Below, one piece after another: positions 18,994 through 27,961 of a DNA stretch of 64,000 nucleotides (positions within the stretch are counted from its first letter, which is position 1; every line of letters starts with the position of its first letter). The DNA comes from Bacteriovorax sp. BAL6_X (lineage in GTDB: Bacteria > Bdellovibrionota > Bacteriovoracia > Bacteriovoracales > Bacteriovoracaceae), in assembly GCF_000443995.1 (NCBI RefSeq), contig NZ_AUMC01000003.1:803609-867608 (forward strand), in the 5' to 3' direction. The notes beneath the pieces were generated by a model. That model was not told where the DNA came from. It saw only the letters and a list, made by a program, of their open reading frames with translations, and made no database searches. The translations under genes were made by a program, and so were the position numbers.

Positions 18994-19887
18994 ATGAGTG
19001 CGCTAAAGAATCTAGAAGATTATATTGCTGACCCGAAATTATTTGAATCAATTCAACTATTTGATGACAGTTCGTACAGCCTACATTGGTCGAATTGGTC
19101 AAAGTTAATTTGTGCAATGAAAGAGCGACATTTAAATGGTGATTCTTCAATGAGTATTGAGGAAGTAAAAGAAGAACTCGAGACTTTTAAAGAAATACCA
19201 GTTTGGCTTGTTAATAAGAAAGGAGAGATGGAGACAACACTCTTTGATCTATATAACTTCTATATTGATCCTAGGCTTAAGCACCTGTGGTTTGATGTGA
19301 ATAAGCAAACCCTTATTTCTCTTAAGCATAAGGCCGGCCCATTTATGCATCTTCATTCAATGAGATGGGTTGATTATGATATCTATAAATTATTTGTCTA
19401 TGATCGTCTGCTTAATAATCTTTCTCTAAGTCATCGTGACTTTAGAATGAATACAAGTTTAAAAGCTAAATTTTCATTTTGGAATTCTATTTTAAAACCT
19501 GTTGATGGACAGATTGTGCAATTGAGTCGCAAGGGAATCCTTGTATCGATTGAAGGTCATAAGAACTTCTTAAGTCTATCGCAGTCCGACCAAATATCTC
19601 TTAGTGCTGAGGTTGGGGGACTCCTCAGTGCTACAGGGAAAAAGTTCGAAGAGTTTGATGAAGTTATTGGAAATTGTACAAAAGCAAAATCTGTAAAAAT
19701 TGACTTTGATGAAAATATTTTTAAGGATTTAAATGCTCTTGAGACTTGCAAAGGGGAGACCTACTATATGTTCATTCCTTTCGCAAAATTTCCAATCAAA
19801 CATCATCGCGTAGGTAAGGCCGTTCAACACGTTATTGATGAAGTTGAAGGAGCTGCCTCTAATATCCTAAATAAGCTAATTGCCTAG
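18994..19887 (+). CDS. unknown protein with a possible PilZ-like segment
   Basis: The frame opens at a TTG at 18976, but the ATG at 18994 follows GAGAAGG and is preferred, giving 297 residues (MSALKNLEDYIADPKLF). The first 170 residues are unlike anything I recognise. Residues about 170-290 contain DGQIVQLSRKGILVS, which is reminiscent of the D/NxSxxG strand of PilZ domains, but other PilZ residues are not evident. Its TAG stop shares bases (CTAG) with the stop of the convergent DUF4340 gene. Confidence 0.5.
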   Translation: MSALKNLEDYIADPKLFESIQLFDDSSYSLHWSNWSKLICAMKERHLNGDSSMSIEEVKEELETFKEIPVWLVNKKGEMETTLFDLYNFYIDPRLKHLWFDVNKQTLISLKHKAGPFMHLHSMRWVDYDIYKLFVYDRLLNNLSLSHRDFRMNTSLKAKFSFWNSILKPVDGQIVQLSRKGILVSIEGHKNFLSLSQSDQISLSAEVGGLLSATGKKFEEFDEVIGNCTKAKSVKIDFDENIFKDLNALETCKGETYYMFIPFAKFPIKHHRVGKAVQHVIDEVEGAASNILNKLIA

Positions 19888-20891
19888 TAAATAATTTTAT
19901 TCAAAGGGCTTGGTCTAAAAGATCTTAGCCTTTTGTATAAAACATTTAAGTACTCTTTACTCACTAAGAAAGGGTGCTCTCTATTTGATGCTCGAATAAT
20001 AAAATTCTCTTTTTTCTCAATGTTTAGATCAGGTAAGCTTGTTAAAACCCAAGAGAGGTCATACTCAATTTCTTCACCTGTTTTGATCTTAACGATGACT
20101 TTAAAGTATGGCTTGGCCAGATAGCGCTCAATTGCCTTATCCATTTTATCTGTTCGTTTATCAAGGATAGAGTTGGATTTAAAACTTGTAAGCTTTACTA
20201 AGAACTCTTGTACGGCCTCATCATCGAGGGCCTTATTTCCTGAAACCCAGATATCTTTATCATTTCGACTGAATTCAAAGCGTAGTTTTCCAGAATTAAT
20301 AACTGTAACTCCTCTAATATCACTTGGAGCATAACTAAAGACTCGTGAATCAATAAGAGAGGGAAGATCAATCTTTTCAAGAGAGAACTTTACTGCATTA
20401 ACGTGATAGATGGCATTGTCCTTATCACTCACGACATAGGTTGAGTTATCAATTGGGTTAATTAAACCAAATGAGATGGTTTCATCAGATCCATCTTCAC
20501 CTTTTAGCGTGATAATTGAAGTAGGATTATCGAGAGAGAAGTTTGAAAGGTTAATTGGATCCTTTGGAAAAATCTTCTTGATTTTAACATTTTTAAGCGA
20601 GTCCAAAAGTTTATTAATGATTGTTTCATTGGCATTAATTCTTCTTGGTTTCGTAATAATCCATTGGTTCTTATTTTTAGCAAGACTAAAGCGTCCTAGG
20701 TTTGATTGAAGGGAGATATTATCAACCTTATCAACTTGATCACTTGTGAATAGAAACTGAAGATTAGACAGTTCTTTTGATGTAATAACTGGAGCTTGAA
20801 AAAATTCACTAATAACTGCTCCAAAAAGGAGAGTAATAAAGAGTATTGAGACGAGGCTAGCTGAAAAGTAATTACGTTTAATATTTTGCAT
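19884..20891 (-). CDS. DUF4340 domain protein, membrane anchored
   Basis: 335 residues with one N-terminal transmembrane helix (about 12-30) and a large extracytoplasmic region of repeated beta units such as ISLQSNLGRFSLAKNKNQW and LRFEFSRNDKDIWVSG, the pattern of DUF4340. Such proteins usually sit in ABC-transporter clusters next to GldG-like genes (known association); here no transporter gene is adjacent. It starts 17 bp after the upstream PilZ gene stop and may be cotranscribed with it. Confidence 0.65.
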   Translation of the reverse strand: MQNIKRNYFSASLVSILFITLLFGAVISEFFQAPVITSKELSNLQFLFTSDQVDKVDNISLQSNLGRFSLAKNKNQWIITKPRRINANETIINKLLDSLKNVKIKKIFPKDPINLSNFSLDNPTSIITLKGEDGSDETISFGLINPIDNSTYVVSDKDNAIYHVNAVKFSLEKIDLPSLIDSRVFSYAPSDIRGVTVINSGKLRFEFSRNDKDIWVSGNKALDDEAVQEFLVKLTSFKSNSILDKRTDKMDKAIERYLAKPYFKVIVKIKTGEEIEYDLSWVLTSLPDLNIEKKENFIIRASNREHPFLVSKEYLNVLYKRLRSFRPSPLNKIIY

Positions 20892-20908
20892 AAGAAATTC
20901 TAGAATTC

Positions 20909-21586
20909 TTATTCGAGATCGTCAAAGAGATCGAAGTCATCTTCAGCATCTGAGCCTTTTTCTTTGGACGCCGCCGGAGCAGTTGGTTCCTCTCTAACTT
21001 CTGGCTCAATAGACTTGATGAAATTTCTAAGTAGGGTACGTTCACCTTCTTTTAGGAATGTAAACTTGATACCTGTTCGGAACGGCATACTCGTTTGGGA
21101 AATAATACGGCTCTTCATATTGTAGGTACGTGAGAAGATGACGACGCCATTTAGAATAATTCGATTTGGTATTTGAATATCAACAACAATCGATTGACCT
21201 TGAGTAAATTGTTTCTCACAAAAGAAATACATACCATCCATGTAGAGTTCAGATAGGAGAATATTTCCCACATAGACTTTGCCTGCAGGTAAATCAGGAA
21301 TAAATTGCTTGATAATTTTTGTTTCTTTGATTGGCGTAACGTTGTCTCCAGACATGGCCGCGTCGGCCAAAGCCTGTGGATCAAGAGCAGACTCTTCGTC
21401 TTCAATACTATCGTTGATTGGTAGTTCGCCTTTATCCTTGTAAATCTCGATAAGGTCGTCAATATTAGGCTTCTCACCATTTTTATATCGTAGTTTTACA
21501 GCTGCTTCCACTTCATCTCGAAGTGTCCAAACGTTAACTTTGATTCTCTTTATTAGGACTGGGTCGCTACTTTTACCGTGTATCAT
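20909..21586 (-). CDS. PilZ-like domain protein
   Basis: 225 residues. The C-terminal part (about 100-200) has the PilZ beta-barrel layout: AGKVYVGNILLSELYMDGMYFFCEK-type strand (ILLSELYMDGMYF in place of D/NxSxxG), QGQSIVVDIQIP, GVVIFSRTYN and TGIKFTFLKEGER. The N-terminal RxxxR c-di-GMP motif is not apparent. The tail is acidic (EDDFDLFDDLE). A cytoplasmic effector or adaptor role is likely; c-di-GMP binding is uncertain. Confidence 0.65.
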   Translation of the reverse strand: MIHGKSSDPVLIKRIKVNVWTLRDEVEAAVKLRYKNGEKPNIDDLIEIYKDKGELPINDSIEDEESALDPQALADAAMSGDNVTPIKETKIIKQFIPDLPAGKVYVGNILLSELYMDGMYFFCEKQFTQGQSIVVDIQIPNRIILNGVVIFSRTYNMKSRIISQTSMPFRTGIKFTFLKEGERTLLRNFIKSIEPEVREEPTAPAASKEKGSDAEDDFDLFDDLE

Positions 21587-21734
21587 TAACTAACATTTTC
21601 TCACATTTTCAATATTTTGTATCTTTTGAAATTTTTGCCTCTGAAAGAGTGTTAAACTAGTTGGTAGACAATTATTCAAAAGTCTTAGCATAGGGTCTCC
21701 CATGGAAGGGAGATAAAAAGATTAGGAGGATCTA

Positions 21735-23429
21735 ATGAGATTAAAAGCATTTTTAGCACCCGCTGTTGTTTCAGCAATGGCCCTTTCTCCACTAGCTGCT
21801 GATTACGTTCCAGGTGAACTAATTGTAAAGCTAAAGAAAGATGTATCTGTTGAAAGCTTTTTTGGACAATCATTACATGGAAGTTCGCTTGACCGACGTA
21901 TCGAATTAACGTCTGGTGACTTATATGTAGTTAAGTTTAATGAGTCTCTTGTGTCAATTGATGCAATTGCAAAGCAAATGAATGAAAGAGCAGAGGTAGA
22001 GTATGCAGAGCCAAACTTTATCTATGAAATCGTTAAGCCAATCGTACACACAAATGTATTAGAAGAAATCTTAAGCTATAGCACTTCTTCAGATGAAGGT
22101 GTTTACTACACGCCAGCTGATGAAAAATTTGGTCAACTATGGGGTCTGAAAAACACTGGTTCAAATGCTCCAAGAGGTGTTTCTGGTGTTGAAGGTGCAG
22201 ACGTAGATGCACTTAGAGCATGGGAAATTACTCAAGGTGATCGTGCTATTAAGATTGCTGTTATCGATACTGGTATCGATTATAATCACCCAGATCTAAG
22301 AGATCAAATGTGGACAAACGAAGGCGAGATTCCAGGTAACGGAATTGATGATGATGGTAACGGGTATGTAGATGATATCCACGGATATGACTTCGCAAAT
22401 AATGATGGTGATCCAATGGATGGTCACTCTCACGGAACTCACTGTGCTGGTACAATCGGTGCTTCACACAACGCTATTGGTGTTGCTGGTGTTATGAGAG
22501 ATGTACAATTTGTAGGTATTAAATTCCTAACAGATAGCGGTTCAGGTTCAACTGAAGCTGCAATTAAATCAATTGATTACGCAACGAAAATTGGTGTTGA
22601 TATTATGTCAAACTCTTGGGGAGGCGGTGGCCGCTCAGAAGCTCTTAAAGAAGCAATTGAAAGAGCTAATGAAGCAGGGATCGTATTTACAGCGGCTGCT
22701 GGTAACTCTTCAACAGATAATGATTCACGTCCACACTACCCATCAAACTACAACGTTGATAACGTAATCTCTGTTGCTGCAACAACTGCTGCTGATGAAC
22801 TAGCAAGCTTTTCTTGTTATGGACGCTCAACAGTACATATCGGTGCTCCAGGACACGAGATTCTTTCAACTGTTAAAGGTGGACGTTATGCATCTTACTC
22901 AGGAACTTCAATGGCAACACCACATGTTTCTGGTGTAATTGGTCTATTCCTTTCTGAAAATAAAGGACTTACTCCACTAGAAATTAGAAATAAGGTAATG
23001 GTTACTTCTGATCCTGTAGCAGCTCTAAGAGGTAAGACAATCAACGCTGGTCGTATTAATGCTTATAATCTTCTAACTGACACAGTTCCTGAAAGAAATG
23101 AGCCAAATCCAGAAGATTGGGAAACTGTAAATGTTTCTTCTTTTGAATCAGAGCATCCATATTTAGAGAACCAAACTCTTGAGACGACTTACACTGTTGA
23201 AGGTGCAAAATTTATGAGAGTCAGAGTTCGTAAATTTGATCTTGAGAATCGTTATGACTTTATCGAAGTTAGAGATGCCAGAGGTGTACTCGTTGAGAAG
23301 ATTACTGGTTCAGGTGAGAACTATACTTCTTTCTTCGCTGAAGGTGATACGCTTAAGCTTGTTTTCAAGTCTGATCGTTCAGTTCAGAAGTGGGGATTTG
23401 CTATTGATCAAGTAGATGTTCAATACTAA
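21735..23429 (+). CDS. secreted subtilisin-family (S8) serine protease with CUB-like C-terminal domain
   Basis: 564 residues: signal peptide (about 1-22), inhibitor-like propeptide (GELIVKLKKDVSVESF to VEYAEPNF), then the catalytic domain with Asp178 (AVIDTGID), His233 (HGTHCAG) and Ser392 (SGTSMATPH). The segment GNGIDDDGNGYVDD may bind Ca2+. The last 100 residues (YDFIEVRDARG ... LKLVFKSDRS ... GFAIDQV) resemble a CUB-type binding domain. A strong AGGAGG precedes the ATG. A secreted or periplasmic protease able to mature itself, plausible in prey degradation. Confidence 0.9.
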   Translation: MRLKAFLAPAVVSAMALSPLAADYVPGELIVKLKKDVSVESFFGQSLHGSSLDRRIELTSGDLYVVKFNESLVSIDAIAKQMNERAEVEYAEPNFIYEIVKPIVHTNVLEEILSYSTSSDEGVYYTPADEKFGQLWGLKNTGSNAPRGVSGVEGADVDALRAWEITQGDRAIKIAVIDTGIDYNHPDLRDQMWTNEGEIPGNGIDDDGNGYVDDIHGYDFANNDGDPMDGHSHGTHCAGTIGASHNAIGVAGVMRDVQFVGIKFLTDSGSGSTEAAIKSIDYATKIGVDIMSNSWGGGGRSEALKEAIERANEAGIVFTAAAGNSSTDNDSRPHYPSNYNVDNVISVAATTAADELASFSCYGRSTVHIGAPGHEILSTVKGGRYASYSGTSMATPHVSGVIGLFLSENKGLTPLEIRNKVMVTSDPVAALRGKTINAGRINAYNLLTDTVPERNEPNPEDWETVNVSSFESEHPYLENQTLETTYTVEGAKFMRVRVRKFDLENRYDFIEVRDARGVLVEKITGSGENYTSFFAEGDTLKLVFKSDRSVQKWGFAIDQVDVQY

Positions 23430-23451
23430 GAAATATTCAAACTACCCAAAT

Positions 23452-23480
23452 AAAAAGGCCAGCAATATGCTGGCCTTTTC
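23452..23480. terminator. bidirectional terminator between the protease gene and rpmB
   Basis: GGCCAGCA-ATA-TGCTGGCC is a perfect 8-bp stem flanked by AAAAA on the left and TTTTC on the right, so it can stop transcription from both convergent genes. Confidence 0.92.
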
Positions 23481-23506
23481 TTTATCTTAAATCGATTTTA
23501 ATCTAA

Positions 23507-23743
23507 TTAAGCGTTCCAAAGGTGCTTGTACTTCTTAAGGAACTTAGAAAGTGAACCAACTTTATCTAGAGTTCTGATTGCTCTAGTTGAAAGTCTAAGC
23601 TTGATTGTTTCACCTGTTACAGGATCAAAAACTCTCTTCGTTTGAAGGTTTGGTTTTTGAGTCATTTTTGTTCTATTTTTAGCGTGAGAAACTTTGTTAC
23701 CAACAAGTCTTCTTTTTCCAGTTAAATCACATGTACGTGCCAT
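23507..23743 (-). CDS. rpmB: 50S ribosomal protein L28
   Basis: 78 residues starting MARTCDLTGKRRLVGN, an evident L28. A GTG three bases upstream is in frame, but the ATG at 23743 gives the family N-terminus. The CxxxGK region keeps one Cys (CDLTGK). It is monocistronic with its own promoter (23804-23832) and the shared terminator. No rpmG follows, unlike in many bacteria. Confidence 0.95.
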   Translation of the reverse strand: MARTCDLTGKRRLVGNKVSHAKNRTKMTQKPNLQTKRVFDPVTGETIKLRLSTRAIRTLDKVGSLSKFLKKYKHLWNA

Positions 23744-23803
23744 CACTTCATCCTTATTTATTTATATAAACTCTACATTAACATATGGGTTATTAGGTTG
23801 TAG

Positions 23804-23832
23804 AATATAAACATAACGTCATAAAAGTGCAA
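23804..23832 (-). promoter_or_regulatory. sigma-70-type promoter of rpmB
   Basis: On the minus strand TTGCAC, 17 bp, TATATT: both hexamers are close to consensus at ideal spacing. The predicted transcript would start near 23797, about 55 bp upstream of the rpmB ATG. Confidence 0.7.
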
Positions 23833-23891
23833 CTACTTTTGTACAAATTGCGTAATATCCTACGGATTTTACTGCAAAAAACCAAAGTTAT

Positions 23892-23921
23892 TTGGACATA
23901 GCAGCGGAATATCGTTATCAT
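23892..23921 (+). promoter_or_regulatory. probable promoter of the 317-residue gene
   Basis: TTGGAC, 18 bp, TATCAT on the plus strand, about 55 bp upstream of the TTG start at 23977. The -35 is good and the -10 fair. Confidence 0.45.
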
Positions 23922-23976
23922 ATACTTATTATTAAATGTAATTCTAGATAGTTAGAACTTTTTTGAGGGAAGAGAT

Positions 23977-24930
23977 TTGAAAAAACGAATATTATTGTTT
24001 TTATCAGTCTTGGTCTTAATGGCCCTCGGTTACTATTTCTACACATATTATAATGAGCAATACCATCCTGAGGCCTTGAGAGAACAATATTCTCAGAGCT
24101 CATCAATAACGTTTACAGATCGCGCACTACCTAAGAAGAAATTCGTTCCACGAAAGCAATTCCATGAACAAGCAGACTATAAGAGGTCTGATGACCAGGT
24201 TGTGGTATTGAGTAATTTTGGCCCAGATGGAGGGGCCTTTTCAGAGCTAAGTGCTAATATTGAAGACCTAAAGAAGAGTAATTCTGACTGTGAGCAGGCT
24301 TATAATTCCGTGATGCCACCGACACAAATCATTGACCCTAATTCGGGCTATTATGCACAAGAGAGTAATATCGCTAATCTTGTTAGTGGAGTTCTCGATC
24401 AGTTCGTTGGTAATGATGGGAGAGCGATGGCCAGGAATTTTCCTGAACTTGCTCAAGAGGCCCTTGATAGTGTTGATGAGATAAGTGAAGAGGATATGGC
24501 CACGATTATGCGAGCACCTCTAATTTGTCGCCAGTCTAATATTACAGTGCTATTTGAGACTATTATTGAAATGTCGAGTGAAGATAGAATTACACAAGCT
24601 CAAAGGGCCCAGATAATTGATAGCACAGTTAATAAACTTGTTTCTAGTCTAGAAATAGATAGCCTACAAGATAATATCCTAGTGTCTTTAACTCTCTTAA
24701 AGGCCGTAGGGAGTTTATCAAACAAAGATAGTGAGTACTTTTCTGAGCTTGAGTCAATCTATGATGAGATGTCCACATCTCAAACAGGTTTTGAACAGGC
24801 ATCGGCAAAGAATGCTAAAATCGTAAACCCTGGCGAATTTTATCGTAATTATCGGGAAAGGCAGCGCGGCTTTTCTTCTTCTGTCATTGAGATTCTCTAT
24901 CTTAATTTTCCAGAATACTTAGACGAGTAA
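23977..24930 (+). CDS. membrane-anchored periplasmic protein, unknown function
   Basis: 317 residues starting at a TTG preceded by GAGGGAAGAG (good Shine-Dalgarno). One N-terminal transmembrane helix (about 4-22), then an acidic, helical soluble part with Cys pairs at SDCEQAY and LICRQS. No domain recognised. The stop abuts the stop of the convergent radical SAM gene with no base between them. Likely an envelope protein specific to this lineage. Confidence 0.6.
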   Translation: MKKRILLFLSVLVLMALGYYFYTYYNEQYHPEALREQYSQSSSITFTDRALPKKKFVPRKQFHEQADYKRSDDQVVVLSNFGPDGGAFSELSANIEDLKKSNSDCEQAYNSVMPPTQIIDPNSGYYAQESNIANLVSGVLDQFVGNDGRAMARNFPELAQEALDSVDEISEEDMATIMRAPLICRQSNITVLFETIIEMSSEDRITQAQRAQIIDSTVNKLVSSLEIDSLQDNILVSLTLLKAVGSLSNKDSEYFSELESIYDEMSTSQTGFEQASAKNAKIVNPGEFYRNYRERQRGFSSSVIEILYLNFPEYLDE

Positions 24931-25932
24931 CTACTCTTCCATACAGAGATAGGTACTCTTTTCAGATGCACCTGCTCTTAGACAGAGGTCTTTTATCTTG
25001 CCCAAAATCCACATTCTCATTGGTCTTGGATAGCGAATTTTTCCGTCTTCACCCTTGGTTAATTCAGAGTGAAAGTAAGTTGTTTGTGGGTAGTTCTTCT
25101 TTACTTGTGAATAAACATCTTTGGTAAAGCGTACAACACCAATGGAAATATACTCAACTTTACTTAAGGGGATGACTTCACATAACTCATTAATTAGCTC
25201 TTGATATTCACTCTCAAAATCCTCACTGTGAATCACTGGATCAAAGTGAATACCAATAGGGTGACCAGCTTCATAAAGGCGTTTAATGGCCTTAAGACGG
25301 GCCGAGAGACTCGGAGTCTTAAGGTCATGAGACTTAATCTTATTCTTTGGTGAAAGAGAAAATGATGTAATAAAATTTGGCAGTGGTGCAAGCTTTAGAA
25401 GCTCTTTAATATTTGCGGATTTTGTTCTTAGCTCAATATAGCAGTGAGGATTTTTCTTCGTAAACTCGTGATAGAAATTTAGCTCACCAGTAAGGTGGGT
25501 CAGGGCAAGAGAGTCACTAAATTCTCCCGCATGAAACCACATATTTTCATCCGACTTATCTGCCAGCTTCTGCATTTCACTAATAATCTCTTGATGATTT
25601 ACAAAGAGCACTAGATCTGGAGTATTGAAATACCCTTGCAGATAGCAGTAGTCACACTCATAAATACAATTGTACGCGTGAATAAAATAGTAGTGTGGCT
25701 CTCCGGAGATACCGTAAGCATTAGGGGCCTCTTTTATGAGTTGGCCTTGCTTTCTAGCAATAAAGAGGTTTAGTGAGTCTCTCTTTTGTAAGTAAGGTTT
25801 TTTTACTCTGCCCCAAATATCTGCATAGTTAGAAATAATTTCAATTTGTGCTTTTGGAAACTTAAGAGGAAGCTGACTTGAGATCAAGGTATCCTTGATT
25901 GAGTCTTCAATAAAGATCTTCTCTATTTTCAA
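24931..25932 (-). CDS. SPL-like radical SAM protein (spore photoproduct lyase family)
   Basis: 333 residues. CIYECDYC gives the CX3CX2C 4Fe-4S motif of radical SAM enzymes, followed by YLQGYFNTPD, as in spore photoproduct lyase (SPL) relatives. FHAGEFSDSLALTHLTG aligns with the SPL strand that carries the catalytic H-donor Cys (Cys141 in B. subtilis), but no Cys is present here, so the chemistry probably differs from thymine-dimer reversal. It is coupled (ATGA) to the upstream phosphorylase-like gene. Calling it a DNA photolyase would overreach. Confidence 0.8.
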   Translation of the reverse strand: MKIEKIFIEDSIKDTLISSQLPLKFPKAQIEIISNYADIWGRVKKPYLQKRDSLNLFIARKQGQLIKEAPNAYGISGEPHYYFIHAYNCIYECDYCYLQGYFNTPDLVLFVNHQEIISEMQKLADKSDENMWFHAGEFSDSLALTHLTGELNFYHEFTKKNPHCYIELRTKSANIKELLKLAPLPNFITSFSLSPKNKIKSHDLKTPSLSARLKAIKRLYEAGHPIGIHFDPVIHSEDFESEYQELINELCEVIPLSKVEYISIGVVRFTKDVYSQVKKNYPQTTYFHSELTKGEDGKIRYPRPMRMWILGKIKDLCLRAGASEKSTYLCMEE

Positions 25933-26963
25933 AGTTCTTCTCCATTCATGAGAGAATTAAATCTATTCCAATCAATCTTTGAAAGTTTCTTTTGAATACT
26001 CATGAGTTCTGTTTCAGAAGTTATTTTTGATCGTATAAAGAGGATAACTTTCTCCAGTGAAGGATCGTAAGTTAGCTCATTTTTTTCTAGGCCTGTATCT
26101 TTAACAAAGTTATCAAGTTGTTTAATTATTTTTGTTCGAGTTGGATAGAGCTTTTCTTTCAAGAAGTCTCTAAGCTCTAAGGCCTTCTTCTTTGGAGTTA
26201 CTTCATGGGCCTTAATATCTTTTATAGCACTTAAGTTTAAAAGTTCTTCCTGATTCATTTCATACTTTACTAGGATTTGCTTTATTAAGTTTGTAACTTC
26301 GCGCTCTAGAGAAAGAGTAAAGTAAAAGTTTTTATCATCAAGAAAAGAAAGATCTGCATTGGGTGGCTTCTCTTTTTTCGAAACAGAAGTTAAAAAGTAG
26401 CGATACAACTCTTGCGAATAGTCCTGTGCATGTTCTTTTATATATTCACAAATTGGTGCATCTGTAACGTGATCAGAGATTAATTTAAAAGCTCTTAAAG
26501 GAATCTGGAATTTTTTTGACACTAACCCAATGGCCCAGGCCTCACGATCAGCAAGTGGTGCAAAATGAGAAAGTGAGTTTGCAAGCTTTGAATCAAGAAT
26601 TCGTTCATTTGCAGTAATTAGATCTAACTTTGAAGATTCGCAAAGGCACTGAAAGCTTTTAAATTCACCTTGTCCATAGATGGTTCTAATCTCAAATATT
26701 TCACCTAGTCGAAGTTCTTTATTAAAAGAAGCACAGATTCCAAGATTAATGAGCTGATTTAGCTTTATTCCTTGTGTTTTTAGAAGGCCCATCGCATAGG
26801 TTAGTGCCATCATTACATTCTGTGGGCCTTCTCCTGTTAGGACTAAACCTAAACTTTTATCACCACTTAGATAAAGATCGTTAAATTCAGGATGGGACTT
26901 AAGATCCATCTCTTTTAAAAATGTTTGGGCCTCGCCGCGGTGGGCAAATACAAGTAAATCCAT
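25929..26963 (-). CDS. nucleoside phosphorylase-like protein with helical C-terminal extension
   Basis: The frame is open to 27011; the ATG at 26963 starts MDLLVFAHRGEAQTFL, the natural first strand of the fold, giving 344 residues. Neither start has a good Shine-Dalgarno. About residues 1-200 follow the purine nucleoside phosphorylase/MTAN fold (SLGLVLTGEGPQNVM, LINLGICASF, LADREAWAIGLVSK, FKLISDHVTD). The remaining 140 residues are helical and charged with no known domain. Its stop overlaps the radical SAM start, so the two products probably work together. Substrate unknown. Confidence 0.7.
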   Translation of the reverse strand: MDLLVFAHRGEAQTFLKEMDLKSHPEFNDLYLSGDKSLGLVLTGEGPQNVMMALTYAMGLLKTQGIKLNQLINLGICASFNKELRLGEIFEIRTIYGQGEFKSFQCLCESSKLDLITANERILDSKLANSLSHFAPLADREAWAIGLVSKKFQIPLRAFKLISDHVTDAPICEYIKEHAQDYSQELYRYFLTSVSKKEKPPNADLSFLDDKNFYFTLSLEREVTNLIKQILVKYEMNQEELLNLSAIKDIKAHEVTPKKKALELRDFLKEKLYPTRTKIIKQLDNFVKDTGLEKNELTYDPSLEKVILFIRSKITSETELMSIQKKLSKIDWNRFNSLMNGEEL

Positions 26964-27037
26964 AAGTAGGAGATAACGCTTATCTTGTCGGTGCGTCAAG
27001 TCTTTACGCATTTAGGCGAAATAGATATTCATGACTT

Positions 27038-27961
27038 ATGAAAATATTAGATCAATTTGGACAATTTGCATTTGGTGGCGCCAGCATCTCAGGAGAGGGC
27101 GCAGGTTATGGATTTGGTGATATTAGTAAAGAGGATTCAATTAGTCTTCTTCAGTACGCCTTTGATCGTGGAGTTAAGATCTTCGATACTGCACCTATTT
27201 ACGGTTTTGGTGAGAGTGAAAAGAGAATTGGTGAAGCATTTAAGAATAACCGTGAAAAAGTTTTTATTGTCTCTAAGTCTGGTGTGACTTGGCATGAGAA
27301 TAAACGCGTGGATATGACTAATGATCCAGTTGTCACTAAAAAAATGATTGAGCAGTCTCTTAGGGACTTAAATACAGACTATATTGATCTGTATATGGTT
27401 CACTGGCCTGATGAAAAAGTGGATATTAGAAAAACACTTGAGGTCATTGCGAAGGCCAAGCATGAAGGGAAAATTAAGCATATTGGATTATGTAATACAA
27501 CACCTGAAGAGTTTAAGTTAGCTTCTGAAATTGATAAGATCGAAGTGATTCAATCTCAATTTAACTTCTTTGAACAAGACGTAAAAAATGACATCTTTCC
27601 AATTGTAAAAAGTGAAGACATAAGCTTCATGAGTTGGGGAACACTTGATAAGGGGATTCTTACTGGAAGAGTGACAAAAGATCGTAAGTTTGACAAAAGT
27701 GATTGCCGCTCATGGGCACCATGGTGGAAGGCCATGGATAAAGACAGTCGCTATGATATTGTTGCAAGAATGCAGCCGGCACTTGAAGAGCATGGGCTTA
27801 GCGGATTAGACTTTGCAATTCATTTTAATCTTTCTCATGATGAGCTAAGTACTATTCTTTGTGGTGCTAGAAATCATGATCAGCTAGATGGAGTTCTAAA
27901 TTCTCTTGAAAAAAAGGTAACCAAAGAGATGCTGGAAGGTATCATTAATAGTGTTAGTTAG
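27038..27961 (+). CDS. aldo/keto reductase
   Basis: 307 residues with the AKR barrel: FDTAPIYGFGESEKRIGEA contains the catalytic Asp and Tyr, VSKSG the Lys, and YMVHWPD the His; YIDLYMVHWPD is the family signature. It reduces aldehydes or sugars with NAD(P)H; the substrate cannot be inferred. It overlaps the downstream glycosyltransferase start by 11 bp. Confidence 0.88.
   Translation: MKILDQFGQFAFGGASISGEGAGYGFGDISKEDSISLLQYAFDRGVKIFDTAPIYGFGESEKRIGEAFKNNREKVFIVSKSGVTWHENKRVDMTNDPVVTKKMIEQSLRDLNTDYIDLYMVHWPDEKVDIRKTLEVIAKAKHEGKIKHIGLCNTTPEEFKLASEIDKIEVIQSQFNFFEQDVKNDIFPIVKSEDISFMSWGTLDKGILTGRVTKDRKFDKSDCRSWAPWWKAMDKDSRYDIVARMQPALEEHGLSGLDFAIHFNLSHDELSTILCGARNHDQLDGVLNSLEKKVTKEMLEGIINSVS

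Noticed and set aside
21696..21713. TCTCCC-ATGGAA-GGGAGA hairpin in the protease leader
   Set aside because: A 6-bp stem without T-tract just before the Shine-Dalgarno; may stabilise the leader but is too weak to call regulatory.
22261..22467. Minus-strand frame inside the subtilase gene
   Set aside because: A shadow of the strongly coding plus-strand protease; His/Arg/Tyr-rich translation is an artefact.
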